The notes: generated by a model from the sequence alone, not told the origin. Numbered from the stretch's first letter, positions 1 through 8,935 are shown. The stretch: DNA of 48,822 nt from Pseudomonadota bacterium (GCA_018817515.1 JAHIUD010000006.1:1-48822), one strand, 5' to 3'. Program-made: numbers and translations.

Positions 1-494
1 ACGTAGTTGCCGCAGGCCTTGGCCTTGGTCATCATGACGTTGACGTGGTGGCGGTGGAAGGTGCTGGTCTTGACGGCGATGCCCTTCTCCAGCGCGCCCT
101 CGCCCAGGTAGGCGCCCCAGGGCCAGGTGGCGATGGCCACGCGGATGGGGTTGTCGCCCGGGTGCACGCCCATGACGCCGTCGCCGATGAACACCAGCGG
201 GCGGATGTAGCCGGACTTCATCTTGTTGACCTTCAGCGTGTCAACCACGGCCTGGACCAACTCCTCGCGGTTGAAGGGCAGCTTCATGCCCAGGATGTGC
301 GCGGACTCGATGAGCCGCTGCATGTGCTCCTTCAGGCGGTAGACCGCGCTGCGGCCGTCGGTGCACTCGTAGGAGCGGATGCCTTCAAACACGCCGCAAC
401 CGTAGTGCAGGGTATGCGTGAGGATGTGCACGTTGGCCTCTTCCCAGGGAATCAGCTTGCCATCCATCCAGATCTTTTCAGCTTTCTGAACCAT
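1..494 (-). CDS. ilvE: branched-chain amino acid aminotransferase (N-terminal part, cut by window edge)
   Basis: PLP-dependent class IV aminotransferase catalysing the last step of leucine, isoleucine and valine synthesis in the cytoplasm. About 164 residues are visible. The start has the family features: HTLHYGCGVFEGIRSYE near residues 28-43, then RPLVFIGDGVMGVHPG, and the PLP-lysine region TKAKACGNY. Lys159 falls at the position expected for the Schiff-base lysine. The ATG at 494 is preferred because GGAG lies 9 bases upstream. An in-frame ATG at 509 would add five residues but has no visible ribosome-binding site. The gene runs off the left edge, so the C-terminal half is not seen. Family assignment is confident; substrate range (IlvE rather than a D-amino acid enzyme) is inferred from overall similarity. 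Confidence 0.93.
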   Translation of the reverse strand, partial: MVQKAEKIWMDGKLIPWEEANVHILTHTLHYGCGVFEGIRSYECTDGRSAVYRLKEHMQRLIESAHILGMKLPFNREELVQAVVDTLKVNKMKSGYIRPLVFIGDGVMGVHPGDNPIRVAIATWPWGAYLGEGALEKGIAVKTSTFHRHHVNVMMTKAKACGNY

Positions 495-753
495 GTCGGT
501 GTTCTCCATTTGAGCAATTTGGGGGGTCGAGCACCGGGCGGGCCAAAGGGGCACGCCGAGGTCTCATAAAGTCAGACACGCTAAAAAAAACGGGGCGTCA
601 GGTCAAGGGCGGGAACAAGACGCCGGACGCTGCGCACGACAGTGGCAACGCCCAGCGCTAGCGACTGGATCAGGTTAAGACTATCTCTGTACACACAGAG
701 ACAGAGGTCAAAGAGGCAGGGGGAAGCTAGCTGTGGACAGAACATGTTTGTTA

Positions 754-1056
754 CTATTTCTTGTGCTTTTCCTCGAAATCCTTCGGCGCATTAAAATACA
801 CCGGGACTTTGAAAGATACTTTATTGACGTGTTCAGATGATAAGCTTCCCTCAACTCCAAAAGAGAAAATTTCAATGTTGGCTGCACCATCCTTACTGAT
901 GGTAACTGCTGTCTCAAAAGACACAAATGACGGCTCCAGTTGTTCTTTCCCCATCACACGCCCTGGCGCAATCCATACTGAAGCCTCGCCTTGAGCTTGC
1001 TCGACCCCCTGAGTGATATCGAGAAGCGTTTGCTTGATGAAATCTTTCAGCCTCAT
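754..1056 (-). CDS. small conserved hypothetical protein, possibly trypco2-like
   Basis: 100-residue soluble protein of unknown function. It opens with an amphipathic helix (MRLKDFIKQTLLDITQGVEQ), followed by alternating beta-strand-like stretches with a Gly/Ser-rich turn (FGVEGSLSSEH) and a final strand (VSFKVPVYF). This helix-then-beta layout recalls the 'trypsin-co-occurring domain 2' small proteins. That comparison is from memory and weak. The start is chosen for a textbook AGGAGG 4 bases before the ATG; the frame stays open upstream but with no plausible start. The gene lies 53 bp downstream of the cytosine deaminase gene on the same strand, so the two could be co-transcribed. Base composition is more AT-rich than its neighbours. 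No signal peptide or membrane segment is seen. Confidence 0.75.
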   Translation of the reverse strand: MRLKDFIKQTLLDITQGVEQAQGEASVWIAPGRVMGKEQLEPSFVSFETAVTISKDGAANIEIFSFGVEGSLSSEHVNKVSFKVPVYFNAPKDFEEKHKK

Positions 1057-1109
1057 GCAACCTCCTGAATGTACAGAGCTAGTACTCACCTGACACTGCC
1101 GCCTCCCCT

Positions 1110-1574
1110 CTACTCCACCCCGATGTCCTCGTTCCAGACCTCGGGCTTGTCGCGGATGAACCCGCCGAGCAGGGCCTTGCACTCGGCGTTGTCCAGATCG
1201 ATGACTGTGACGCCGTTCTCCTTGAGCCAGTCGAGCCCGCCCTGGAAGGTCGCGCTCTCGCCCGCAACCACGGTGCCGATGCCGAACTGGCGCACCAGGC
1301 CCGAGCAGTACCAGCAGGGCGCCAGGGTGGTGACCATGATGGTATCGCGGTAGCTTTGGCGGCGGCCCGCGTTGCGGAAGGCGCTGGTCTCGGCGTGCAT
1401 GGACGGGTCGGCGTCCTGGACGCGGCGATTGTGCCCGCGCCCGAGAAGCGCACCCGAGGAATCGAACAGTGCCGCGCCGATGGGTACGCCGCCCTCGGCC
1501 AGGCCCAGGCGGGCCTCTTCCAGGGCCACCTCAAGCATGGCGGCGTAATCCTTCCCAGTCAATTCCCTGCCCAT
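1110..1574 (-). CDS. cytosine/nucleoside deaminase, yeast FCY1-like
   Basis: 154-residue zinc-dependent deaminase of the cytidine/deoxycytidylate deaminase fold. Zinc ligands and the catalytic Glu are visible as MHAETSAF (His-Ala-Glu) and, about 30 residues later, PCWYC (Pro-Cys-x-x-Cys). The C-terminus (KPEVWNEDIG) closely resembles the end of yeast cytosine deaminase, which suggests cytosine to uracil conversion in pyrimidine salvage rather than tRNA editing (TadA). The start at 1574 is supported by GGAGG about 5-8 bases upstream; the frame is open further upstream without a ribosome-binding site. It is transcribed divergently from the downstream aminotransferase gene, and the small gene at 754-1056 follows it. 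Confidence 0.85.
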   Translation of the reverse strand: MGRELTGKDYAAMLEVALEEARLGLAEGGVPIGAALFDSSGALLGRGHNRRVQDADPSMHAETSAFRNAGRRQSYRDTIMVTTLAPCWYCSGLVRQFGIGTVVAGESATFQGGLDWLKENGVTVIDLDNAECKALLGGFIRDKPEVWNEDIGVE

Positions 1575-1767
1575 TGCCCACCTCCAAATGATCTGGCGCG
1601 AACCTAGCACGCCCAAATGTCCCGGACAATGGTTTTGCCCCTGGTTTGCATCATCATTCATTTTGACAGCGGGCCCCCGGCGCATGTAAGGTTCCGCCCT
1701 ACCGAACATTCATCTCCGGTCAGCCACGGGCATGTCCGGATAGCCACGGGGAGCCAAGGAGCGCGCA

Positions 1768-2940
1768 ATGCAGCAATTTCCCAGAGTCCACCGCCTGCCG
1801 CCGTACGTTTTCGCTCAGGTCAATGAACTGAAAATGCAGATGCGCCACCAGGGCGCGGACATCATCGACCTGGGCATGGGCAACCCGGACCTGCCCACTC
1901 CGCCGCACATCGTGGAGAAGCTGATGGAGGCCGCGCAGAAGTCCGGCAACCACCGCTACAGCGCCTCCAAGGGCATCAAGGGTCTGCGCCTGGCCGTGGC
2001 CAACTGGTATCTGCGCCGCTTCGGCGTGGAGCTCGACCACGACCAGGAGGTGGTCGTCACCATGGGCGCCAAGGAAGGCCTGGCGCACCTGGCGCTGGTC
2101 ATGCTCTCCCCCGGCGACGTCGTTTTCGCGCCCGACCCGGCCTACCCCATCCATCCCTTCGCCGCCATCATCGCCGGAGCCGACGTGCGCCGCATCCCCA
2201 TGGGCAAGAACCGCGACTTCCTGGAAGACCTCCAGATCGCCGTGAAGCAGACCTGGCCCAAGCCCAAGCTCCTGGTCATCAACTACCCGCACAACCCGAC
2301 CACCATCTGCGCGGACGTGGCCTATTTCGAGAAGATCGTGGACTTCGCCAAGGAGCACGGGATGTACATCATCCACGACTTCGCCTACGCGGACTTCACC
2401 TACGACGGCTACGTGGCCCCGAGCTTCATGCAGGCCAAGGGCGCCAAGGACGTGGCCGTGGAGTTCTTCTCGCTGACCAAGAGCTACTCCATGGCCGGCT
2501 GGCGCGTGGGCTTCTGCGTGGGAAACCGCGACATGGTCCAGGCGCTGACCCGCATCAAGAGCTACCTGGACTACGGCATCTTCCAGCCCATCCAGATCGC
2601 GGCCTGCACGGCGCTAAACGGCCCCCAGGACTGCGTGCGCGAGATCATGGACGTGCACCAGGACCGCCGCGACGCGCTCATCGAGGGCCTGCACCGCGCG
2701 GGCTGGATGGTGCCGCCGCCCAAGGCCACCATGTTCGTCTGGGCCGAGATCCCCGACGAGTTCAAGCACCTGGGCAGCGTGGAGTTCTCCAAGCTCCTGC
2801 TGCGCGAGGCCGAAGTGGCGGTGAGCCCCGGCCTTGGCTTCGGCAACTACGGCGACGACCATGTGCGCTTCGCCCTGGTGGAAAACCGCCACCGCATCAA
2901 CCAGGCTACGCGCAACCTGAAGAAGTTCTTCGGCAAATAG
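1768..2940 (+). CDS. alaC: class I/II aminotransferase, AlaC-type (glutamate-pyruvate or related)
   Basis: 390-residue PLP-dependent fold-type I aminotransferase. Visible landmarks are [11 protein letters not shown] near residue 36, the substrate/PLP loop [26 protein letters not shown], and the Schiff-base lysine in [15 protein letters not shown]. The pattern matches the AlaC/LL-diaminopimelate-aminotransferase-like group that interconverts alanine and pyruvate. Start ATG follows AAGGAGCGCGCA. It lies only 9 bp before hom, and hom is followed by apgM, so all three look like one amino-acid operon. Because these are aspartate-family genes, an aspartate or methionine-related substrate is also possible; the sequence alone does not settle this. 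Confidence 0.88.
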   Translation: MQQFPRVHRLPPYVFAQVNELKMQMRHQGADIIDLGMGNPDLPTPPHIVEKLMEAAQKSGNHRYSASKGIKGLRLAVANWYLRRFGVELDHDQEVVVTMGAKEGLAHLALVMLSPGDVVFAPDPAYPIHPFAAIIAGADVRRIPMGKNRDFLEDLQIAVKQTWPKPKLLVINYPHNPTTICADVAYFEKIVDFAKEHGMYIIHDFAYADFTYDGYVAPSFMQAKGAKDVAVEFFSLTKSYSMAGWRVGFCVGNRDMVQALTRIKSYLDYGIFQPIQIAACTALNGPQDCVREIMDVHQDRRDALIEGLHRAGWMVPPPKATMFVWAEIPDEFKHLGSVEFSKLLLREAEVAVSPGLGFGNYGDDHVRFALVENRHRINQATRNLKKFFGK

Positions 2941-2949
2941 GGAGAGTTG

Positions 2950-4248
2950 ATGGATACGCTGCGCCTCGGACTCGCCGGATTCGGCACTGTCGGCTCTGGA
3001 CTCGCCAAGATCCTCCAGGAAAACGGCGAGATCATCCGCGCGCGCACCGGGCGTGACGTTGCCATCAGGGCCGTGCTGGTGCGCGACCTGGCCAAGAAGC
3101 GCGCCGTGGACCTCGGCCCTGAGGTGCGCTTCACCACCAACCCCGACGACCTGGTGAACGATGCCGAAATCGACGTGGTGGTGGAGCTCATGGGCGGCAT
3201 CGACACCGCCCGGGACCTCATCTCCCGCGCGCTTTGCGCGGGCAAGCACGTGGTCACGGCCAACAAGCACCTGCTGGCGCTGCACGGCCCGGAGCTCGCG
3301 GCCCTGGCGGCCTCAAGGGGCCTGGGCCTGTTCTACGAGGCCAGCGTGGCCGGGGGCATCCCCATCGTGCAGACCCTGCGCGAGAGCCTCGGGGCCAACC
3401 GCATCGAGCGCCTGGTCGGCATCATGAACGGCACGGCCAACTACATCCTCTCCGAGATGACCACCAGCCGCCTGGACTTCGGCACGGCGCTGAAGCAGGC
3501 CCAGGACCTGGGCTATGCCGAGGCCGACCCGACCTACGACATCGAGGGCCTGGACACGGCCCACAAGCTCGTTGTGCTCATCCGCCTGGCCTACGGGCGC
3601 GACTTCCCCCTGGCCGACGTGCCTGTGCGCGGCATCACCCAGGTCACGCCCATGGACATCGAGCTGGCCCGCGAGTTCGGCTATCGCATCAAGCTCCTGG
3701 CCCAGGTGCGCGAAGTCGACGGCAAGATCGAGGCCAGCGTGCAGCCCACGCTGGTCAAGTACACCTTCCTCCTGGCGCGCGTGGGCGGAAACTTCAACGC
3801 CGTGCGTGTGGAGGGCAACGCCGTGGGGCCCATCATGCTGCACGGCCAGGGCGCGGGCGACCTGCCCACGGGCAGTGCGGTCATGGCCGACATCATGGCC
3901 CTGTGCCGCGGCCTTTCCGTGCCGGGCTGGACGTTTGACAACACCGGCTTCGGCAACAAGCCGTTGCCCAAGGCCGACATCCTGCCCTCGGACGAGGCCG
4001 TGTCCATGCACTACTTCCGCTTCTCCGTGGCCGACCGCCCCGGCGTCATGGCGGCCATCGCCCACGCCATGGCCGAGCACGGCATCTCCATCGCCCAGGC
4101 CGTGCAAAAAGGCGACATGTCCGGCACGGACGTGCCCATCGTGTTCCTGACGCACAACGCCCGCGCCGCCGCCGTGGCCGACACGGTCCGCGACATCGAC
4201 GCCTCAAGCTTCACCGTGCGGCCCACCGTGCACTTCCCCATCCTCTAA
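2950..4248 (+). CDS. hom: homoserine dehydrogenase
   Basis: 432-residue enzyme reducing L-aspartate-4-semialdehyde to homoserine, the branch point to threonine and methionine. It has an N-terminal Rossmann nucleotide motif (GLAGFGTVGSGLAKIL), a catalytic/substrate region with NGTANYILSEM and a Glu-Ala-Asp-Pro stretch (GYAEADPTYDIEG), and a C-terminal ACT domain from about residue 350 (YFRFSVADRPGVMAAIAHAM) that usually gives threonine feedback control. The ATG at 2950 follows GGGAGAG closely. A TTG immediately before it is in frame but is less likely to be the start. It sits 9 bp after the aminotransferase and 19 bp before apgM. Confidence 0.96.
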   Translation: MDTLRLGLAGFGTVGSGLAKILQENGEIIRARTGRDVAIRAVLVRDLAKKRAVDLGPEVRFTTNPDDLVNDAEIDVVVELMGGIDTARDLISRALCAGKHVVTANKHLLALHGPELAALAASRGLGLFYEASVAGGIPIVQTLRESLGANRIERLVGIMNGTANYILSEMTTSRLDFGTALKQAQDLGYAEADPTYDIEGLDTAHKLVVLIRLAYGRDFPLADVPVRGITQVTPMDIELAREFGYRIKLLAQVREVDGKIEASVQPTLVKYTFLLARVGGNFNAVRVEGNAVGPIMLHGQGAGDLPTGSAVMADIMALCRGLSVPGWTFDNTGFGNKPLPKADILPSDEAVSMHYFRFSVADRPGVMAAIAHAMAEHGISIAQAVQKGDMSGTDVPIVFLTHNARAAAVADTVRDIDASSFTVRPTVHFPIL

Positions 4249-4267
4249 CGCGGGCTGGCCAACGCGC

Positions 4268-5488
4268 ATGAAACTCCTTTTCCTCATCGCCGACGGCATG
4301 GGCGGCTGGCCGGGCGAGATGCCCGGCGACAAGACCTGCATGGAGGCCGCCGCAACCCCGAACATGGATCAGATGGCCGCCAGCGGCATCGTCGGCGTGT
4401 GCCAAACCATCCCCGAGGGCATGCCGCCTGGCTCGGACGTGGCCAACATGTCGCTGCTTGGCTTCAACCCGGCCAAGCACCACACCGGACGCGGCCCCAT
4501 CGAGGCTGCCGCGCAGGGGCTCGCGCTCGACCCGGACGACCTGGTCTGGCGCATGAACCTGGTCAGCGTGAGCGAGCTTTCGCCCTCGGGCAACATGCTC
4601 GACTACTCCTCCGGGCACATCACCACCGAGGTCTCGGCCCCCCTGGTGCGCGACCTTCAGGAACGCCTGGGCGACGAGACCTTCCAGTTCTACCCCGGCG
4701 TGCAGTACCGGCACCTGCTGGTGCACAAGGGCGGGGCCGTGGAGTCCGAGGCCGGACTCAAGATCAGCCCGCCGCATGACATCACCGGCAAGTCCCTGCA
4801 CGCGGACATGCGCGAGTTCTCGCGCTGCGCCCGCATGTGGGACCTGCTGTTCCTGGCTGAGGAACGCCTGACCCAGACCGCCAAGGGCACCAAGGCCAAC
4901 TCCATCTGGCCCTGGGGCCAGGGCCGCCCGCTCATCCTGCCCGGCTTCAAGGATAACTTCGGACGCGTCGGCGCGGTGATCTCCGCCGTGGACCTGGTGC
5001 GCGGCCTGGGACGCGCGGCCGGCATGGAGGTCATCGAGGTGCCCGGCGCCACCGGCCTCATCGAGACCAACTACCAGGGCAAGGTGGACGCGGCGCTGAA
5101 GTTCCTGGAGCACGGCGACTTCGCCTTCGTGCACCTGGAAGGCCCGGACGAATGCGGCCACGCGGGCAACGCCGTTGAGAAGACCGAGGCCATCGCCCGC
5201 TTCGACGCGCGCATCGTGGCCCCGCTGCTGGAAGCGCTAAAGGACCAGGACGTGGCCTTTGTCATCACTTGCGACCACTTCACGCCCATCGTGGAAAAGA
5301 CCCACACGCCCGACGCCGTGCCCTTCCTGCTCTGGCACCCGGGCTGCAAGGCCACCAACAGCCTGAATTCCGGCTGCGAGACTTCGGGCCTTACGGCCTT
5401 CACGGAGGCCCAGGCACGCTCCACCGGGCTGGTGCTGGAGGCCGGGCACGAACTGCTGCACTGGGTGCTGCGCCAGCTGGAGGCCTAG
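4268..5488 (+). CDS. apgM: ApgM-family 2,3-bisphosphoglycerate-independent phosphoglycerate mutase, candidate homoserine kinase
   Basis: 406-residue alkaline-phosphatase-superfamily protein of the archaeal-type phosphoglycerate mutase group. The metal-binding start (FLIADGMGGWPG) and PPGSDVANMSLLGFNP with the catalytic Ser are clear, as are the later metal ligands HLEGPDECGHAGN and ITCDHFTP. By annotation it would interconvert 2- and 3-phosphoglycerate. Its place directly after hom, and the absence of a thrB-type gene here, fit the published proposal that some members of this family in Desulfovibrio and Bacteroides act as homoserine kinase. No clear Shine-Dalgarno precedes the ATG, so translation may be coupled to hom. 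The specific reaction is inferred, the family is not. Confidence 0.9.
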   Translation: MKLLFLIADGMGGWPGEMPGDKTCMEAAATPNMDQMAASGIVGVCQTIPEGMPPGSDVANMSLLGFNPAKHHTGRGPIEAAAQGLALDPDDLVWRMNLVSVSELSPSGNMLDYSSGHITTEVSAPLVRDLQERLGDETFQFYPGVQYRHLLVHKGGAVESEAGLKISPPHDITGKSLHADMREFSRCARMWDLLFLAEERLTQTAKGTKANSIWPWGQGRPLILPGFKDNFGRVGAVISAVDLVRGLGRAAGMEVIEVPGATGLIETNYQGKVDAALKFLEHGDFAFVHLEGPDECGHAGNAVEKTEAIARFDARIVAPLLEALKDQDVAFVITCDHFTPIVEKTHTPDAVPFLLWHPGCKATNSLNSGCETSGLTAFTEAQARSTGLVLEAGHELLHWVLRQLEA

Positions 5489-5490
5489 GC

Positions 5491-5931
5491 GTGGAGTTTC
5501 CCAAGGTCTTCCCCACCTCGGTCACCTGGTACGGCCACCGCGTGTCCTATGGCGAGACCGATGCCATGGGCGTGCTTTACTACGCGGAATACTTGCACAT
5601 CTTTGAGCGCGCCCGCAGCCAGTTCCTGCGCGAGCGCGGCATGGGCTACAACCTTGTGGAGGAGCGCGGAGTCATCCTGCCCGTGCGCGAGGCCTGGTGC
5701 CGCTACCGCGCACCCTCGCGCTACGACGACCTGCTCTGGGTGCACTGCGGCGTGTCCGGCTGGGGCCGGGCGTCCATGCGCATCGTCTACGAGTTCTGGA
5801 GCGAGGACCGCGCCCAGCTGCGCGCCCAGGGTTACACCGAGCACCCCCTCGTGAACAAGCAGGGCAAGCTCATCGCCGTGCCCGACTGGTTCAAGGAGCT
5901 GTGCGAGAGCACACCGCAGACGCCAGAATAG
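5491..5931 (+). CDS. acyl-CoA thioesterase, YbgC/4-hydroxybenzoyl-CoA thioesterase family
   Basis: 146-residue hot-dog-fold thioesterase. The signature YGETDAMGVLYYAEYLHIFE contains the Asp of the YbgC-type active site, and RYRAPSRYDDLLWV is the typical following strand. It hydrolyses acyl-CoA thioesters; in Tol-Pal-linked YbgC proteins it associates with phospholipid synthesis at the inner membrane, but no tol genes are next to it here. The start is GTG at 5491, two bases after the apgM stop codon, with GGAGG lying inside the end of apgM. The frame remains open upstream but only as the antisense-like shadow of apgM. Substrate is unknown. Confidence 0.88.
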   Translation: MEFPKVFPTSVTWYGHRVSYGETDAMGVLYYAEYLHIFERARSQFLRERGMGYNLVEERGVILPVREAWCRYRAPSRYDDLLWVHCGVSGWGRASMRIVYEFWSEDRAQLRAQGYTEHPLVNKQGKLIAVPDWFKELCESTPQTPE

Positions 5932-6041
5932 TCGCACGAGAGGAGCCGCGACAGTAAGCGCTCCCTCGCTCATTTCTCCTTGCCCCTGATGCATTTCGGC
6001 GTAATGTCCAGCCTTTGCCAATGCATTCAGGAGTTTCGCTC

Positions 6042-6842
6042 ATGTTCACCGACACCCATTGCCATCTGTTCCACCCGAAGATTGCGCAAAAGGCGCTGGC
6101 GCAGCTGGAGAACCACTACGGCATCGCGCCCGTGGGCACCGGCCTGCTGGACGACCTGCTGGCCCGGGCCGACCGCGCGGGCATCGCGCGCGTGGTGGTG
6201 CACACCGCCGCCACCGACCCCTCCCAGGTCATCCCGGCCAACAACTCCGCCCTTGCACTCATGCGCACGTCGCCGCGCATCACAGCCTTCGGCACCCTGC
6301 ACCCGGACTTTGACGATGCGGAAAAGGAGCTGGACCGTCTGGAGCGTGCGGGCATCAAAGGGCTGAAGTTCCACCCGGACTTTCAGGGCTTCTTCATGGA
6401 TGACCCCAAGTTTTTCGCGCTCATGCAAAAGATCGGCAGCCGCTTCATGCTCATGTTCCACGTGGGCGACAGGCTGCCGCCCGAGCAGAACCCGTCCTGC
6501 CCCATCAAGCTGGCCCGGCTGCGCCGGGAGTTCCCCGGCCCGGTGATGATCGCCGCGCACCTGGGCGGCTACCTGCACTGGAGCTTCGCCGTGGAGCACC
6601 TGGCCGGGCTCGACATGTACCTGGACACCTCAAGCTCCCTGCGCGTCATCCCGGACGATACCCTGCGCGAGCTTGTTGCCCGTCACCCGGCAGAGCGGCT
6701 GCTCTTCGGCAGCGACTATCCCCTGTTCGACCCGGTCGACGAGATCGCGCTCATCAAGCAGCGCCTCGTGCCCCTGGGCCTCAAGCTGGACGACCTCCTG
6801 GCCGCTGGCACGGCCCTGTTCCCCGCTCCTGAGTCGAAATAG
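6042..6842 (+). CDS. amidohydrolase-family metal-dependent hydrolase
   Basis: 266-residue TIM-barrel hydrolase of the amidohydrolase-2/TatD-like kind. The N-terminal metal motif DTHCHLF (His-x-His), GLKFHPDFQGF in the middle, a histidine in MLMFHVGD, AAHLGGY and the late Asp in LLFGSDYPLFD give the expected ligand set. The natural substrate is unknown. The ATG at 6042 follows AGGAG by 8 bases; an ATG nine codons earlier lacks a ribosome-binding site. It stands alone between the thioesterase and a bidirectional terminator, and converges with gap. Confidence 0.88.
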   Translation: MFTDTHCHLFHPKIAQKALAQLENHYGIAPVGTGLLDDLLARADRAGIARVVVHTAATDPSQVIPANNSALALMRTSPRITAFGTLHPDFDDAEKELDRLERAGIKGLKFHPDFQGFFMDDPKFFALMQKIGSRFMLMFHVGDRLPPEQNPSCPIKLARLRREFPGPVMIAAHLGGYLHWSFAVEHLAGLDMYLDTSSSLRVIPDDTLRELVARHPAERLLFGSDYPLFDPVDEIALIKQRLVPLGLKLDDLLAAGTALFPAPESK

Positions 6843-6880
6843 CCCACCCAAGCAGGCCCCATCTCTGGGCACGCGACGCG

Positions 6881-6917
6881 AAAAAGCCCCGGCCAGACAT
6901 GCTGACCGGGGCTTTCG
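6881..6917. terminator. bidirectional Rho-independent terminator
   Basis: A 10-bp perfect stem (AAAGCCCCGG at 6883-6892 pairing with CCGGGGCTTT at 6906-6915) flanked by A on the left and T on the right, between the convergent amidohydrolase and gap genes. It can serve both strands. A very similar stem occurs at 17974-18010. Confidence 0.88.
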
Positions 6918-6941
6918 CAATTTGCGTGAATGGGTGTCGGT

Positions 6942-7925
6942 CTAGCCGAAGGATGCGACCTTCTGGATGAGCCGCACCAGCTGGTGGGTGAACCCGGCCT
7001 CGTTGTCGTACCAGACGATGAGCTTGACCATGGTGCCGTTCATCACCGAGGTCAGGCCTGCATCGGCCACGCCGCCAAAGGTGCTGCCCACGAAGTCGGT
7101 GGAGACCAGCGGCTCTTCGGTGTAGCCGAAGTTCACGCTGGCCGCGGCCTTCAGCGCGGCGTTGACGTCTTCCTTGGTGGCGGGCTTCTCCACTTCGCAG
7201 GTCAAATCCACGATGGACACGTCCGGGGTCGGCACGCGGATGGCGAAGCCGTCCAGCTTGCCCTTGAGCGAGGGGATGACCAGGGCCACGGCCTTGGCCG
7301 CGCCGGTGGTGGTGGGAACCATGTTCATGGCTGCGGCGCGAGCGCGGCGGATGTCCTTGTGGGAGCCGTCGTGCAGGCGCTGATCCATGGTGTAGGAGTG
7401 GATGGTGGTCATGAGTCCGTGCTTGATGCCGAACGCGTCATTGAGCGCCTTGGCAGCCGGGGCCAGGCAGTTGGTGGTGCACGAGGCGTTGGACACGATG
7501 GTGTGCTCGGGCTTCAGGTCCGCATCGTTGACGCCCATGACGATGGTGGCGTCCATCTCCTTGCCGGGGGCGGAGAGGATGACCTTTTTCGCGCCGCAGG
7601 CCAGGTGCTTGGCCAGGTCCTCGCGCTTCACGAGCTTGCCCGTGGTCTCGATGACCAGGTCGATGCCGAGTTCCTTCCAGGTCCACTCGCCGGGGGCGCT
7701 GCGGGTGACGAGCACCTGCTTGCCGTCGATGAGCATGCCCTTGTCGTTGGGCTCCACGCGCAGGAAGCGACCGTGCACGGAGTCGTACTTCAAGAGGTGC
7801 GCCAGGTCCTTGTTCTCGGCCCGGGCGTTGATGGCCACCAGCTCGACGTCTTTGACGTCGGCCAAAAGGCGGGTCAGGTAGCGGCCGATGCGGCCAAAAC
7901 CATTTATGCCAACTTTCATCGCCAT
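6942..7925 (-). CDS. gap: glyceraldehyde-3-phosphate dehydrogenase
   Basis: 327-residue NAD(P)-dependent glycolytic/gluconeogenic enzyme. It has the N-terminal Rossmann motif VGINGFGRIGR, the catalytic SNASCTTNCLAP (Cys149) and the general base His176 in TTIHSYT, then the C-terminal WYDNEAGF. Length is standard. The ATG at 7925 follows AAGGAGAGAGATT. It lies 27 bp downstream of fba on the same strand, so it is co-transcribed with it, and surE is upstream of both. The set supplies two adjacent steps of central carbon metabolism. Nothing unusual is seen in the active site. Confidence 0.97.
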   Translation of the reverse strand: MAMKVGINGFGRIGRYLTRLLADVKDVELVAINARAENKDLAHLLKYDSVHGRFLRVEPNDKGMLIDGKQVLVTRSAPGEWTWKELGIDLVIETTGKLVKREDLAKHLACGAKKVILSAPGKEMDATIVMGVNDADLKPEHTIVSNASCTTNCLAPAAKALNDAFGIKHGLMTTIHSYTMDQRLHDGSHKDIRRARAAAMNMVPTTTGAAKAVALVIPSLKGKLDGFAIRVPTPDVSIVDLTCEVEKPATKEDVNAALKAAASVNFGYTEEPLVSTDFVGSTFGGVADAGLTSVMNGTMVKLIVWYDNEAGFTHQLVRLIQKVASFG

Positions 7926-7952
7926 AATCTCTCTCCTTGCGGTATTGAGCGC

Positions 7953-8876
7953 CTAGGCCTTGCCGGAGCAGCCAAGCACGTTCTTGATCTTGCGCTGGAC
8001 CATTTCCTTGACCGCGGTGCGGGCCGGGGCCAGGTACTGCCGGGGATCGAAGTCCGCCGGATTCTCCACGAAATGCTTGCGGATGGTGGCGGTCATGGCC
8101 AGACGGATGTCGGTGTCGATGTTGATCTTGCACACGGCCATGCTGGCGGCGCGGCGCAGCAGGTCCTCGGGCACGCCGCGCGCGCCGGGGATGTTGCCGC
8201 CGTACTTGTTGGCCATCTCCACAAACTCCTGGGGCACGCTGGAGGCGCCGTGCAGCACGATGGGCAGGCCGGGCAGAAGCTGGCTGACCTTCTCCAGGCG
8301 CGCGAAGTCGAGCTTGGCCTCGCCCTTGAACTTGTAGGCGCCGTGGCTGGTGCCGATGGCGATGGCCAGGGAGTCGCAGCCGGTGCGGGTGACGAAGTCC
8401 TTGGCCTGGTCCGGGTCGGTGTAGATGTGCTCGTCGGAGTGGACGTCGTCCTCCACGCCGGCCAGGCGGCCCAGCTCGGCCTCGACCCAGACGCCGCGCG
8501 CGTGGGCGTATTCCACCACCTTCTTGGTCTCGGCGATGTTCTCTTCGTAAGGCAGGTGCGAACCGTCGTACATGACCGAGGTGAAGCCGCCGTCGATAAC
8601 CTCTTTGCACAGCTCGAAGTTCGGGCCGTGGTCCAGGTGCAGCACCACGGGCAGGTCGGCCAGCTGCAGCGCGGCCTCCATGAGCTTCATGATGTAGACC
8701 TGGCCTGCGTATTTGCGCGCCCCGGCGGACACCTGGAGGATCAGCGGCGCGTTCTCGGCCTTGCCCGCCTCCATGATGCCCTGGACGATCTCCATGTTGT
8801 TCACATTGAAGGCGCCGATGGCGTAGCCGCCGACGTAGGCTTTTTCGAACATTTCCTTGGGTGATACGAGCGGCAT
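7953..8876 (-). CDS. fba: class II fructose-bisphosphate aldolase
   Basis: 307-residue zinc-dependent aldolase that cleaves or forms fructose 1,6-bisphosphate. Zinc-site and substrate motifs are visible: VVLHLDHGPNF (His80, Asp82, His83), VWVEAELG with the Glu ligand, AIAIGTSHGAYKF, LPIVLHGASSVP and INIDTDIRLA. The C-terminal extension (ADFDPRQYLAPARTA) is typical of this bacterial subgroup. The ATG at 8876 follows AGGAGGAGCCC. An open frame runs well upstream across surE but has no support as coding. A candidate promoter lies immediately upstream (8936-8965), so fba-gap may be transcribed separately from surE. Confidence 0.96.
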   Translation of the reverse strand: MPLVSPKEMFEKAYVGGYAIGAFNVNNMEIVQGIMEAGKAENAPLILQVSAGARKYAGQVYIMKLMEAALQLADLPVVLHLDHGPNFELCKEVIDGGFTSVMYDGSHLPYEENIAETKKVVEYAHARGVWVEAELGRLAGVEDDVHSDEHIYTDPDQAKDFVTRTGCDSLAIAIGTSHGAYKFKGEAKLDFARLEKVSQLLPGLPIVLHGASSVPQEFVEMANKYGGNIPGARGVPEDLLRRAASMAVCKINIDTDIRLAMTATIRKHFVENPADFDPRQYLAPARTAVKEMVQRKIKNVLGCSGKA

Positions 8877-8935
8877 GGGCTCCTCCTGGGGATCGGTACG
8901 TCGTGGTGTGGCGATGGGTCGTGCAATCAGTACAT

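Noticed and set aside
685-700. CTCTG/CAGAG hairpin downstream of the small gene at 754 as a terminator
   Set aside because: Only five pairs and no T-run on the minus strand.
6930-8864. Long plus-strand open frame (644 codons) opposite gap and fba
   Set aside because: It is antisense to two clearly conserved enzymes with good ribosome-binding sites; its protein is Gly/His/Val-rich low-complexity sequence typical of a GC-rich shadow.
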